DNA from: Chrysemys picta bellii
Taxonomy: Eukaryota; Chordata; Testudines; Emydidae
Direction of reading: 5' to 3'
Length of the DNA: 64,000 nucleotides
Assembly (NCBI RefSeq): GCF_011386835.1
Contig: NW_027052952.1
Span: forward strand, 26,001-90,000
Shown: piece by piece, positions 11,033 to 25,411 of the stretch
Layout of the letters: every line of letters begins with the position of its first letter
Position numbering within the stretch: position 1 is the first letter of the stretch
Notes under the pieces: model-generated
Databases searched by the model: none
Told to the model about the DNA's origin: nothing
The model's input: the letters and a program-made list of their open reading frames with translations, nothing else
Translations under genes and position numbers: made by a program

Positions 11033-13714
11033 ATGCAAGGCACTGCATTTAGCCGTATGGAATGGAAATCTATCAACCTCATGAAGAAACTTGCACAAAT
11101 ACAGACAGATATCATCTTCCTTTCCAAATGCAAACGGATGGACATCATACCAAATGGACTGAAGGTGAAAAATCCATTGCTATCTACATACTGCACAGAC
11201 CACAGTGAGAGATTATGCCATACATTATCAAAGAAACTGAGGAACCACCTGATCAGCATCCTATACAGCAAACAGAAAAACATCAAGAAAGAGCTCTCCA
11301 ACCTGGAGACTTTCATAAATAACCAACCCTCCACACAAATGGACTTTACTAAAATAAGACAGGAGATCTACGTTACACACCTCACCTCTCTACAAAGGAA
11401 AAAGGACCGTAAGCTGTCTAAAATCCTACCTGCCACATGGGGCCACAACAGGGGTACCCCGAACTCACCCAGCAATATCGTCAATTTATCCAGCTACACA
11501 CTCAACCCAGCAGAAGAGTCTGTCCTATCTCGGGGACTCTCCTTTTGCCCCAGCACCCCCACGAACATGATACAGTTCTGTGGTGATCTGGAAGCCTACT
11601 TTCGCCGCCTCCGACTCAAAGAATACTTTCATGATAACACTGAACAGTGCACTGATACACAGATACCCTCCCACCAACAACACAGGAAGAAGAACTCCAC
11701 ATGGACTCCTCCTGAGGGTCGAAATGACAGTCTGGACCTATACATAGAATGCTTCCGCCGACGTGCACCGGCAGAAATTGTGGAAAAACAACATCGCTTG
11801 CCTCATAACCTAAGTCGTGCAGAACGCAATGCCATCCACAGCCTCAGAAACCACCCTGACATTATCATCAAAGAGGCTGATAAAGGAGGTGCTGTTGTCA
11901 TCATGAACAGGTCTGACTACCAGAAGGAGGCTGCCAGACAACTCTCCAATACCAAATTCTACAGGCCGCTTTCCTCAGATCCCACTGAGGAATACACTAA
12001 GAAACTGCACCATCTACTCAGGACACTCCCTACACTAACACAGGAACAAATCAACATACCCTTAGAGCCCCGACCGGGGTTATTCTATCTACTACCTAAG
12101 ATCCACAAACCTGGAAATCCTGGACGCCCCATCATCTCGGGCATTGGCACTCTCACTGAAGGACTGTCTGGATATGTGGCCTCCCTACTCAGACCCTACG
12201 CCACCAGCACTCCCAGCTATCTCCGTGACACCACAGATTTCCTGAGAAAACTACAATGCATTGGTGACCTCCCAGAAAACACCATCCTAGCCACCATGGA
12301 TGTAGAGGCTCTCTACACAAACATCCCGCATACAGATGGAATACAAGCTGTCAGGAACAGTATCCCTGATGATGACACAGCACAACTTATTGCTGAGCTC
12401 TGTGACTTTATCCTCACGCACAATTATTTCAAATTTGGTGACAATATATACCTCCAGACCAGTGGCACCGCTATGGGCACCCGCATGGCCCCACAATATG
12501 CCAACATTTTTATGGCTGACCTGGAACAACGCTTCCTCAGCTCTCGTCCACTCATGCCCCTTCTCTACCTACGCTATATTGATGACACCTTCATCATCTG
12601 GACCCATGGGAAGGAGGCCCTGGAAGAATTCCACCATGCTTTCAACAGCTTCCACCCCACCATCAGCCTCAGCCTGGACCAATCTACACGGGAGGTCCAC
12701 TTCCTGGACACCACCGTACAAATAAGCGATGGCCACATTAACACCACCCTATACCGAAAACCCACCGACCGTTAAGCCTACCTTCATGCCTCCAGCTTCC
12801 ACCCCGGTCACACCACACGATCCATCGTCTACAGCCAAGCACTGAGGTACAATCGCATCTGCTCCAACCCCTCAGACAGAGACCAACACCTACAAGATCT
12901 TCACCAAGCATTCTCAAAACTACGATACCCACACAAGGAAATAAAGAAACAAATCAACAGAGCCAGACGTGTACCCAGAAGACTCCTGCTACAAGACAGG
13001 CCCAGAAGAGAAACCAACAGAACTCCACTGGCCATCACCTACAGTCCTCAGCTTAAACCTCTCCAACGCATCATCAGTGATCTACAACCCATCCTGGACA
13101 ATGATCCCTCACTTTCACAGACCTTGGGAGGCAGGCCAGTCCTTGCCCACAGACAACCTGCCAACCTTAAGCATATTCTCACCAGCAACCACGCATCGCA
13201 CCATAACAACTTTAACTCAGGAACCAACCCATGCAACAAACCTCGATGCCAACTCTGCCCACATATCTACACCAGCAACACCATCACTGGACCTAACCAG
13301 ATCAGCTACAACATCACCGGCTCATTCACCTGCACGTCCACCAATGTTATATATGCCATCATATCCCAGCAATGCCCCTCTGCTATGTACATTGGCCAAA
13401 CTGGACAGTCACTACGCAAGAGGATAAATGGACACAAGTCAGATATCAGGAATGGCAATATACAAAAACCTATAGGAGAACACTTCAACCTCCCTGGCCA
13501 CACAATAGCAGATGTTAAGGTAGCCATCTTACAGCAAAAAAACTTCAGGACCAGACTCCAAAGAGAAACTGCTGAGCTTCAGTTCATCTGCAAATTTGAC
13601 ACCATCAGATCAGGATTAAACAAAGACTGTGAATGGCTATCCAACTACAGAAACAGTTTCTCCTCCCTTGGTGTTCACACCTCAACTGCTAGCAGAGCAC
13701 CTCACCCTCCCTGA
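11033..13714 (+). pseudogene. PLE unit 1 RT/GIY-YIG gene, one premature stop
   Basis: The frame opens at ATG 11033 with A at -3. It runs 580 codons through the whole RT (MDVEALYTN, GTAMGTRMAPQYANIF, YIDDTFIIW), then meets TAA at 12773-12775 (DR-stop) where units 5-7 have TAC. The same frame continues open to 13714 and would encode the linker and GIY-YIG domain. Other private changes are EQC for EQR, RRAPAE for RRAQAE, and IISQQC for IICQQC, which loses a Cys just before the YIG block. It has the full-length 14-base version of the polymorphic site near 11739. Confidence 0.92.
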
Positions 13715-13912
13715 TTGAACTAACCTCGTTATCTCCACACTGATATATACCTGCCTCTGGAGATTTCCATTACTTGCATCTGAAGAAGTGAGGTTCTGAC
13801 CCACGAAAGCTTATGCTCCCAGTACTTCTGTTAGTCTCAAAGGTGCCACAGGACCCTCTGTTGCTTTTTACAGATTCAGACTAACACGCCTACCCCTCTG
13901 ATACTTGACACC

Positions 13913-16587
13913 ATGCAAGGCACTGCATTTAGCCGTATGGAATGGAAATCTATCAACCTCATGAAGAAACTTGCACAAATACAGACAGATATCATCTTCC
14001 TTTCCAAATGCAAACGGATGGACATCATACCAAATGGACTGAAGGTGAAAAATCCATTGCTATCTACATACTGCACAGACCACAGTGAGAGATTATGCCA
14101 TACATTATCAAAGAAACTGAGGAACCACCTGATCAGCATCCTATACAGCAAACAGAAAAACATCAAGAAAGAGCTCTCCAACCTGGAGACTTTCATAAAT
14201 AACCAACCCTCCACACAAATGGACTTTACTAAAATAAGACAGGAGATCTACGTTACACACCTCACCTCTCTACAAAGGAAAAAGGACCGTAAGCTGTCTA
14301 AAATCCTACCTGCCACATGGGGCCACAACAGGGGTACCCCGAACTCACCCAGCAATATCGTCAATTTATCCAGCTACACACTCAACCCAGCAGAAGAGTC
14401 TGTCCTATCTCGGGGACTCTCCTTTTGCCCCAGCACCCCCACGAACATGATACAGTTCTGTGGTGATCTGGAAGCCTACTTTCGCCGCCTCCGACTCAAA
14501 GAATACTTTCATGATAACACTGAACAGCGCACTGATACACAGATACCCTCCCACCAACAACACAGGAAGAAGAACTCCACATGGACTCCTCCTGAGGGTC
14601 GAAATGACAGTCTGGACCAGTCTGCTTCCGCCGACGTGCACAGGCAGAAATTGTGGAAAAACAACATTGCTTGCCTCATAACCTAAGTCGTGCAAAACGC
14701 AATGCCATCCACAGCCTCAGAAACCACCCTGACATTATCATCAAAGAGGCTGATAAAGGAGGTGCTGTTGTCATCATGAACAGGTCTGACTACCAGAAGG
14801 AGGCTGCCAGACAACTCTCCAATACCAAATTCTACAGGCCGCTTTCCTCAGATCCCACTGAGGAATACACTAAGAAACTGCACCATCTACTCAGGACACT
14901 CCCTACACTAACACAGGAACAAATCAACATACCCTTAGAGCCCCGACCGGGGTTATTCTATCTACTACCTAAGATCCACAAACCTGGAAATCCTGGACGC
15001 CCCATCATCTCGGGCATTGGCACTCTCACTGAAGGACTGTCTGGATATGTGGCCTCCCTACTCAGACCCTACGCCACCAGCACTCCCAGCTATCTCCGTG
15101 ACACCACAGATTTCCTGAGAAAACTACAATGCATTGGTGACCTCCCAGAAAACACCATCCTAGCCACCATGGATGTAGAGGCTCTCTACACAAACATCCC
15201 GCATACAGATGGAATACAAGCTGTCAGGAACAGTATCCCTGATGATGACACAGCACAACTTATTGCTGAGCTCTGTGACTTTATCCTCACGCACAATTAT
15301 TTCAAATTTGGTGACAATATATACCTCCAGACCAGTGGCACCGCTATGGGCACCCGCATGGCCCCACAATATGCCAACATTTTTATGGCTGACCTGGAAC
15401 AACGCTTCCTCAGCTCTCGTCCACTCATGCCCCTTCTCTACCTACGCTATATTGATGACACCTTCATCATCTGGACCCATGGGAAGGAGGCCCTGGAAGA
15501 ATTCCACCATGCTTTCAACAGCTTCCACCCCACCATCAGCCTCAGCCTGGACCAATCTACACGGGAGGTCCACTTCCTGGACACCACCGTACAAATAAGC
15601 GATGGCCACATTAACACCACCCTATACCGAAAACCCACCGACCGTTAAGCCTACCTTCATGCCTCCAGCTTCCACCCCGGTCACACCACACGATCCATCG
15701 TCTACAGCCAAGCACTGAGGTACAATCGCATCTGCTCCAACCCCTCAGACAGAGACCAACACCTACAAGATCTTCACCAAGCATTCTCAAAACTACGATA
15801 CCCACACAAGGAAATAAAGAAACAAATCAACAGAGCCAGACGTGTACCCAGAAGACTCCTGCTACAAGACAGGCCCAGAAGAGAAACCAACAGAACTCCA
15901 CTGGCCATCACCTACAGTCCTCAGCTTAAACCTCTCCAATGCATCATCAGTGATCTACAACCCATCCTGGACAATGATCCCTCACTTTCACAGACCTTGG
16001 GAGGCAGGCCAGTCCTTGCCCACAGACAACCTGCCAACCTTAAGCATATTCTCACCAGCAACCACGCATCGCACCATAACAACTTTAACTCAGGAACCAA
16101 CCCATGCAACAAACCTCGATGCCAACTCTGCCCACATATCTACACCAGCAACACCATCACTGGACCTAACCAGATCAGCTACAACATCACCGGCTCATTC
16201 ACCTGCACGTCCACCAATGTTATATATGCCATCATATGCCAGCAATGCCCCTCTGCTATGTACATTGGCCAAACTGGACAGTCACTACGCAAGAGGATAA
16301 ATGGACACAAGTCAGATATCAGGAATGGCAATATACAAAAACCTGTAGGAGAACACTTCAACCTCCCTGGCCACACAATAGCAGATGTTAAGGTAGCCAT
16401 CTTACAGCAAAAAAACTTCAGGACCAGACTCCAAAGAGAAACTGCTGAGCTTCAGTTCATCTGCAAATTTGACACCATCAGATCAGGATTAAACAAAGAC
16501 TGTGAATGGCTATCCAACTACAGAAACAGTTTCTCCTCCCTTGGTGTTCACACCTCAACTGCTAGCAGAGCACCTCACCCTCCCTGA
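13913..16587 (+). pseudogene. PLE unit 2 RT/GIY-YIG gene, 7-bp-shorter allele and stop
   Basis: The first 235 codons match unit 1. At about 14619 CTATACATAGAATG is replaced by CAGTCTG, a net loss of 7 bp, and the frame ends at 14686 (257 codons). The RT part is open in another frame from a GTG at 14653 to the TAA at 15646-15648 (the same stop as unit 1). The GIY-YIG part is open again to 16587. Two lesions therefore separate the N-terminus, RT and endonuclease. Confidence 0.92.
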
Positions 16588-16785
16588 TTGAACTAACCTC
16601 GTTATCTCCACACTGATATATACCTGCCTCTGGAGATTTCCATTACTTGCATCTGAAGAAGTGAGGTTCTGACCCACGAAAGCTTATGCTCCCAGTACTT
16701 CTGTTAGTCTCAAAGGTGCCACAGGACCCTCTGTTGCTTTTTACAGATTCAGACTAACACGCCTACCCCTCTGATACTTGACACC

Positions 16786-19460
16786 ATGCAAGGCACTGCA
16801 TTTAGCCGTATGGAATGGAAATCTATCAACCTCATGAAGAAACTTGCACAAATACAGACAGATATCATCTTCCTTTCCAAATGCAAACGGATGGACATCA
16901 TACCAAATGGACTGAAGGTGAAAAATCCATTGCTATCTACATACTGCACAGACCACAGTGAGAGATTATGCCATACATTATCAAAGAAACTGAGGAACCA
17001 CCTGATCAGCATCCTATACAGCAAACAGAAAAACATCAAGAAAGAGCTCTCCAACCTGGAGACTTTCATAAATAACCAACCCTCCACACAAATGGACTTT
17101 ACTAAAATAAGACAGGAGATCTACGTTACACACCTCACCTCTCTACAAAGGAAAAAGGACCGTAAGCTGTCTAAAATCCTACCTGCCACATGGGGCCACA
17201 ACAGGGGTACCCCGAACTCACCCAGCAATATCGTCAATTTATCCAGCTACACACTCAACCCAGCAGAAGAGTCTGTCCTATCTCGGGGACTCTCCTTTTG
17301 CCCCAGCACCCCCACGAACATGATACAGTTCTGTGGTGATCTGGAAGCCTACTTTCGCCGCCTCCGACTCAAAGAATACTTTCATGATAACACTGAACAG
17401 CGCACTGATACACAGATACCCTCCCACCAACAACACAGGAAGAAGAACTCCACATGGACTCCTCCTGAGGGTCGAAATGACAGTCTGGACCAGTCTGCTT
17501 CCGCCGACGTGCACAGGCAGAAATTGTGGAAAAACAACATTGCTTGCCTCATAACCTAAGTCGTGCAAAACGCAATGCCATCCACAGCCTCAGAAACCAC
17601 CCTGACATTATCATCAAAGAGGCTGATAAAGGAGGTGCTGTTGTCATCATGAACAGGTCTGACTACCAGAAGGAGGCTGCCAGACAACTCTCCAATACCA
17701 AATTCTACAGGCCGCTTTCCTCAGATCCCACTGAGGAATACACTAAGAAACTGCACCATCTACTCAGGACACTCCCTACACTAACACAGGAACAAATCAA
17801 CATACCCTTAGAGCCCCGACCGGGGTTATTCTATCTACTACCTAAGATCCACAAACCTGGAAATCCTGGACGCCCCATCATCTCGGGCATTGGCACTCTC
17901 ACTGAAGGACTGTCTGGATATGTGGCCTCCCTACTCAGACCCTACGCCACCAGCACTCCCAGCTATCTCCGTGACACCACAGATTTCCTGAGAAAACTAC
18001 AATGCATTGGTGACCTCCCAGAAAACACCATCCTAGCCACCATGGATGTAGAGGCTCTCTACACAAACATCCCGCATACAGATGGAATACAAGCTGTCAG
18101 GAACAGTATCCCTGATGATGACACAGCACAACTTATTGCTGAGCTCTGTGACTTTATCCTCACGCACAATTATTTCAAATTTGGTGACAATATATACCTC
18201 CAGACCAGTGGCACCGCTATGGGCACCCGCATGGCCCCACAATATGCCAACATTTTTATGGCTGACCTGGAACAACGCTTCCTCAGCTCTCGTCCACTCA
18301 TGCCCCTTCTCTACCTACGCTATATTAATGACACCTTCATCATCTGGACCCATGGGAAGGAGGCCCTGGAAGAATTCCACCATGCTTTCAACAGCTTCCA
18401 CCCCACCATCAGCCTCAGCCTGGACCAATCTACACGGGAGGTCCACTTCCTGGACACCACCGTACAAATAAGCGATGGCCACATTAACACCACCCTATAC
18501 CGAAAACCCACCGACCGTTAAGCCTACCTTCATGCCTCCAGCTTCCACCCCGGTCACACCACACGATCCATCGTCTACAGCCAAGCACTGAGGTACAATC
18601 GCATCTGCTCCAACCCCTCAGACAGAGACCAACACCTACAAGATCTTCACCAAGCATTCTCAAAACTACGATACCCACACAAGGAAATAAAGAAACAAAT
18701 CAACAGAGCCAGACGTGTACCCAGAAGACTCCTGCTACAAGACAGGCCCAGAAGAGAAACCAACAGAACTCCACTGGCCATCACCTACAGTCCTCAGCTT
18801 AAACCTCTCCAACGCATCATCAGTGATCTACAACCCATCCTGGACAATGATCCCTCACTTTCACAGACCTTGGGAGGCAGGCCAGTCCTTGCCCACAGAC
18901 AACCTGCCAACCTTAAGCATATTCTCACCAGCAACCACGCATCGCACCATAACAACTTTAACTCAGGAACCAACCCATGCAACAAACCTCGATGCCAACT
19001 CTGCCCACATATCTACACCAGCAACACCATCACTGGACCTAACCAGATCAGCTACAACATCACCGGCTCATTCACCTGCACGTCCACCAATGTTATATAT
19101 GCCATCATATGCCAGCAATGCCCCTCTGCTATGTACATTGGCCAAACTGGACAGTCACTACGCAAGAGGATAAATGGACACAAGTCAGATATCAGGAATG
19201 GCAATATACAAAAACCTGTAGGAGAACACTTCAACCTCCCTGGCCACACAATAGCAGATGTTAAGGTAGCCATCTTACAGCAAAAAAACTTCAGGACCAG
19301 ACTCCAAAGAGAAACTGCTGAGCTTCAGTTCATCTGCAAATTTGACACCATCAGATCAGGATTAAACAAAGACTGTGAATGGCTATCCAACTACAGAAAC
19401 AGTTTCTCCTCCCTTGGTGTTCACACCTCAACTGCTAGCAGAGCACCTCACCCTCCCTGA
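16786..19460 (+). pseudogene. PLE unit 3 RT/GIY-YIG gene, two lesions plus RT active-site change
   Basis: Same 7-bp-shorter allele (frame ends 17559) and same TAA (18519-18521) as unit 2. In addition, the RT catalytic motif reads YINDTFIIW at about 18322-18348 instead of YIDD, a G-to-A change turning the first catalytic Asp to Asn. Even a repaired reading frame would be predicted inactive for reverse transcription. Confidence 0.92.
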
Positions 19461-19658
19461 TTGAACTAACCTCGTTATCTCCACACTGATATATACCTGC
19501 CTCTGGAGATTTCCATTACTTGCATCTGAAGAAGTGAGGTTCTGACCCACGAAAGCTTATGCTCCCAGTACTTCTGTTAGTCTCAAAGGTGCCACAGGAC
19601 CCTCTGTTGCTTTTTACAGATTCAGACTAACACGCCTACCCCTCTGATACTTGACACC

Positions 19659-22340
19659 ATGCAAGGCACTGCATTTAGCCGTATGGAATGGAAATCTATC
19701 AACCTCATGAAGAAACTTGCACAAATACAGACAGATATCATCTTCCTTTCCAAATGCAAATGGATGGACATCATACCAAATGGACTGAAGGTGAAAAATC
19801 CATTGCTATCTACATACTGCACAGACCACAGTGAGAGATTATGCCATACATTATCAAAGAAACTGAGGAACCACCTGATCAGCATCCTATACAGCAAACA
19901 GAAAAACATCAAGAAAGAGCTCTCCAACCTGGAGACTTTCATAAATAACCAACCCTCCACACAAATGAACTTTACTAAAATAAGACAGGAGATCTACATT
20001 ACACACCTCACCTCTCTACAAAGGAAAAAGGACTGTAAGCTGTCTAAAATCCTACCTGCCACATGGGGCCACAACAGGGGTACCCCGAACTCACCCAGCA
20101 ATATCGTCAATTTATCCAGCTACACACTCAACCCAGCAGAAGAGTCTGTCCTATCTCGGGGACTCTCCTTTTGCCCCAGCACCCCCACGAACATGATACA
20201 GTTCTGTGGTGATCTGGAAGCCTACTTTCGCCGCCTCCGACTCAAAGAATACTTTCATGATAACACTGAACAGCGCACTGATACACAGATACCCTCCCAC
20301 CAACAACACAGGAAGAAGAACTCCACATGGACTCCTCCTGAGGGTCGAAATGACAGTCTGGACCTATACATAGAATGCTTCCGCCGACGTGCACAGGCAG
20401 AAATTGTGGAAAAACAACATCGCTTGCCTCATAACCTAAGTCGTGCAAAACGCAATGCCATCCACAGCCTCAGAAACCACCCTGACATTATCATCAAAGA
20501 GGCTGATAAAGGAGGTGCTGTTGTCATCATGAACAGGTCTGACTACCAGAAGGAGGCTGCCAGACAACTCTCCAATACCAAATTCTACAGGCCGCTTTCC
20601 TCAGATCCCACTGAGGAATACACTAAGAAACTGCACCATCTACTCAGGACACTCCCTACACTAACACAGGAACAAATCAACATACCCTTAGAGCCCCGAC
20701 CGGGGTTATTCTATCTACTACCTAAGATCCACAAACCTGGAAATCCTGGACGCCCCATCATCTCGGGCATTGGCACTCTCACTGAAGGACTGTCTGGATA
20801 TGTGGCCTCCCTACTCAGACCCTACGCCACCAGCACTCCCAGCTATCTCCGTGACACCACAGATTTCCTGAGAAAACTACAATGCATTGGTGACCTCCCA
20901 GAAAACACCATCCTAGCCACCATGGATGTAGAGGCTCTCTACACAAACATCCCGCATACAGATGGAATACAAGCTGTCAGGAACAGTATCCCTGATGATG
21001 ACACAGCACAACTTATTGCTGAGCTCTGTGACTTTATCCTCACGCACAATTATTTCAAATTTGGTGACAATATATACCTCCAGACCAGTGGCACCGCTAT
21101 GGGCACCCGCATGGCCCCACAATATGCCAACATTTTTATGGCTGACCTGGAACAACGCTTCCTCAGCTCTCGTCCACTCATGCCCCTTCTCTACCTACGC
21201 TATATTGATGACACCTTCATCATCTGGACCCATGGGAAGGAGGCCCTGGAAGAATTCCACCATGCTTTCAACAGCTTCCACCCCACCATCAGCCTCAGCC
21301 TGGACCAATCTACACGGGAGGTCCACTTCCTGGACACCACCGTACAAATAAGCGATGGCCACATTAACACCACCCTATACCGAAAACCCACCGACCGTTA
21401 AGCCTACCTTCATGCCTCCAGCTTCCACCCCGGTCACACCACACGATCCATCGTCTACAGCCAAGCACTGAGGTACAATCGCATCTGCTCCAACCCCTCA
21501 GACAGAGACCAACACCTACAAGATCTTCACCAAGCATTCTCAAAACTACGATACCCACACAAGGAAATAAAGAAACAAATCAACAGAGCCAGACGTGTAC
21601 CCAGAAGACTCCTGCTACAAGACAGGCCCAGAAGAGAAACCAACAGAACTCCACTGGCCATCACCTACAGTCCTCAGCTTAAACCTCTCCAACGCATCAT
21701 CAGTGATCTACAACCCATCCTGGACAATGATCCCTCACTTTCACAGACCTTGGGAGGCAGGCCAGTCCTTGCCCACAGACAACCTGCCAACCTTAAGCAT
21801 ATTCTCACCAGCAACCACGCATCGCACCATAACAACTTTAACTCAGGAACCAACCCATGCAACAAACCTCGATGCCAACTCTGCCCACATATCTACACCA
21901 GCAACACCATCACTGGACCTAACCAGATCAGCTACAACATCACCGGCTCATTCACCTGCACGTCTACCAATGTTATATATGCCATCATATGCCAGCAATG
22001 CCCCTCTGCTATGTACATTGGCCAAACTGGACAGTCACTACGCAAGAGGATAAATGGACACAAGTCAGATATCAGGAATGGCAATATACAAAAACCTGTA
22101 GGAGAACAATTCAACCTCCCTGGCCACACAATAGCAGATGTTAAGGTAGCCATCTTACAGCAAAAAAACTTCAGGACCAGACTCCAAAGAGAAACTGCTG
22201 AGCTTCAGTTCATCTGCAAATTTGACACCATCAGATCAGGATTAAACAAAGACTGTGAATGGCTATCCAACTACAGAAACAGTTTCTCCTCCCTTGGTGT
22301 TCACACCTCAACTGCTAGCAGAGCACCTCACCCTCCCTGA
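19659..22340 (+). pseudogene. PLE unit 4 RT/GIY-YIG gene, one premature stop
   Basis: Long allele with 580 codons from ATG 19659 to the TAA at 21399-21401, then open in the same frame to 22340. Private changes are CKWMDI, TQMNFT, IYITHL and KKDCKL in the N-terminal region, and GEQFNLPG for GEHFNLPG next to the predicted catalytic Glu of the endonuclease. The RT motif YIDD is intact. Confidence 0.92.
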
Positions 22341-22538
22341 TTGAACTAACCTCGTTATCTCCACACTGATATATACCTGCCTCTGGAGATTTCCATTACT
22401 TGCATCTGAAGAAGTGAGGTTCTGACCCACGAAAGCTTATGCTCCCAGTACTTCTGTTAGTCTCAAAGGTGCCACAGGACCCTCTGTTGCTTTTTACAGA
22501 TTCAGACTAACACGCCTACCCCTCTGATACTTGACACC

Positions 22539-25213
22539 ATGCAAGGCACTGCATTTAGCCGTATGGAATGGAAATCTATCAACCTCATGAAGAAACTTGC
22601 ACAAATACAGACAGATATCATCTTCCTTTCCAAATGCAAACGGATGGACATCATACCAAATGGACTGAAGGTGAAAAATCCATTGCTATCTACATACTGC
22701 ACAGACCACAGTGAGAGATTATGCCATACATTATCAAAGAAACTGAGGAACCACCTGATCAGCATCCTATACAGCAAACAGAAAAACATCAAGAAAGAGC
22801 TCTCCAACCTGGAGACTTTCATAAATAACCAACCCTCCACACAAATGGACTTTACTAAAATAAGACAGGAGATCTACGTTACACACCTCACCTCTCTACA
22901 AAGGAAAAAGGACCGTAAGCTGTCTAAAATCCTACCTGCCACATGGGGCCACAACAGGGGTACCCCGAACTCACCCAGCAATATCGTCAATTTATCCAGC
23001 TACACACTCAACCCAGCAGAAGAGTCTGTCCTATCTCGGGGACTCTCCTTTTGCCCCAGCACCCCCACGAACATGATACAGTTCTGTGGTGATCTGGAAG
23101 CCTACTTTCGCCGCCTCCGACTCAAAGAATACTTTCATGATAACACTGAACAGCGCACTGATACACAGATACCCTCCCACCAACAACACAGGAAGAAGAA
23201 CTCCACATGGACTCCTCCTGAGGGTCGAAATGACAGTCTGGACCAGTCTGCTTCCGCCGACGTGCACAGGCAGAAATTGTGGAAAAACAACATTGCTTGC
23301 CTCATAACCTAAGTCGTGCAAAACGCAATGCCATCCACAGCCTCAGAAACCACCCTGACATTATCATCAAAGAGGCTGATAAAGGAGGTGCTGTTGTCAT
23401 CATGAACAGGTCTGACTACCAGAAGGAGGCTGCCAGACAACTCTCCAATACCAAATTCTACAGGCCGCTTTCCTCAGATCCCACTGAGGAATACACTAAG
23501 AAACTGCACCATCTACTCAGGACACTCCCTACACTAACACAGGAACAAATCAACATACCCTTAGAGCCCCGACCGGGGTTATTCTATCTACTACCTAAGA
23601 TCCACAAACCTGGAAATCCTGGACGCCCCATCATCTCGGGCATTGGCACTCTCACTGAAGGACTGTCTGGATATGTGGCCTCCCTACTCAGACCCTACGC
23701 CACCAGCACTCCCAGCTATCTCCGTGACACCACAGATTTCCTGAGAAAACTACAATGCATTGGTGACCTCCCAGAAAACACCATCCTAGCCACCATGGAT
23801 GTAGAGGCTCTCTACACAAACATCCCGCATACAGATGGAATACAAGCTGTCAGGAACAGTATCCCTGATGATGACACAGCACAACTTATTGCTGAGCTCT
23901 GTGACTTTATCCTCACGCACAATTATTTCAAATTTGGTGACAATATATACCTCCAGACCAGTGGCACCGCTATGGGCACCCGCATGGCCCCACAATATGC
24001 CAACATTTTTATGGCTGACCTGGAACAACGCTTCCTCAGCTCTCGTCCACTCATGCCCCTTCTCTACCTACGCTATATTGATGACACCTTCATCATCTGG
24101 ACCCATGGGAAGGAGGCCCTGGAAGAATTCCACCATGCTTTCAACAGCTTCCACCCCACCATCAGCCTCAGCCTGGACCAATCTACACGGGAGGTCCACT
24201 TCCTGGACACCACCGTACAAATAAGCGATGGCCACATTAACACCACCCTATACCGAAAACCCACCGACCGTTACGCCTACCTTCATGCCTCCAGCTTCCA
24301 CCCCGGTCACACCACACGATCCATCGTCTACAGCCAAGCACTGAGGTACAATCGCATCTGCTCCAACCCCTCAGACAGAGACCAACACCTACAAGATCTT
24401 CACCAAGCATTCTCAAAACTACGATACCCACACAAGGAAATAAAGAAACAAATCAACAGAGCCAGACGTGTACCCAGAAGACTCCTGCTACAAGACAGGC
24501 CCAGAAGAGAAACCAACAGAACTCCACTGGCCATCACCTACAGTCCTCAGCTTAAACCTCTCCAACGCATCATCAGTGATCTACAACCCATCCTGGACAA
24601 TGATCCCTCACTTTCACAGACCTTGGGAGGCAGGCCAGTCCTCGCCCACAGACAACCTGCCAACCTTAAGCATATTCTCACCAGCAACCACGCATCGCAC
24701 CATAACAACTCTAACTCAGGAACCAACCCATGCAACAAACCTCGATGCCAACTCTGCCCACATATCTACACCAGCAACACCATCACTGGACCTAACCAGA
24801 TCAGCTACAACATCACCGGCTCATTCACCTGCACGTCCACCAATGTTATATATGCCATCATATGCCAGCAATGCCCCTCTGCTATGTACATTGGCCAAAC
24901 TGGACAGTCACTACGCAAGAGGATAAATGGACACAAGTCAGATATCAGGAATGGCAATATACAAAAACCTGTAGGAGAACACTTCAACCTCCCTGGCCAC
25001 ACAATAGCAGATGTTAAGGTAGCCATCTTACAGCAAAAAAACTTCAGGACCAGACTCCAAAGAGAAACTGCTGAGCTTCAGTTCATCTGCAAATTTGACA
25101 CCATCAGATCAGGATTAAACAAAGACTGTGAATGGCTATCCAACTACAGAAACAGTTTCTCCTCCCTTGGTGTTCACACCTCAACTGCTAGCAGAGCACC
25201 TCACCCTCCCTGA
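22539..25213 (+). pseudogene. PLE unit 5 RT/GIY-YIG gene, frameshift only
   Basis: 7-bp-shorter allele, so the N-terminal frame stops at 23312. The rest is one open frame from a GTG at 23279 to 25213 (644 codons) because the premature TAA is absent (TAC at the site). RT motifs, the Cys-rich linker and GIY-YIG are all present. It is mosaic: the left half matches units 2 and 3, while the right half carries variants of units 6-7 (GTCCTCGCCC; HHNNSNSG for HHNNFNSG). This suggests recombination or gene conversion within the array. Confidence 0.92.
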
Positions 25214-25411
25214 TTGAACTAACCTCGTTATCTCCACACTGATATATACCTGCCTCTGGAGATTTCCATTACTTGCATCTGAAGAAGTGAGGTTCTGACC
25301 CACGAAAGCTTATGCTCCCAGTACTTCTGTTAGTCTCAAAGGTGCCACAGGACCCTCTGTTGCTTTTTACAGATTCAGACTAACACGCCTACCCCTCTGA
25401 TACTTGACACC

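Noticed and set aside
12287..12529. Open frames antisense or in other frames within each PLE unit (for example 80, 112, 129 and 152 codons)
   Set aside because: They overlap the RT or endonuclease frame, repeat identically in each unit, and have no family resemblance.
11739..14632. Programmed frameshifting to express the short-allele PLE units
   Set aside because: The change is a 7-bp replacement with no slippery site or pseudoknot evident, and a long, open allele exists in unit 6. An ordinary lesion is simpler.
14653..15648. Separate 331-codon and 644-codon genes in PLE units 2, 3, 5 and 7
   Set aside because: They start at GTG just after the 7-bp change and are the downstream part of the 893-codon gene, not independent genes.
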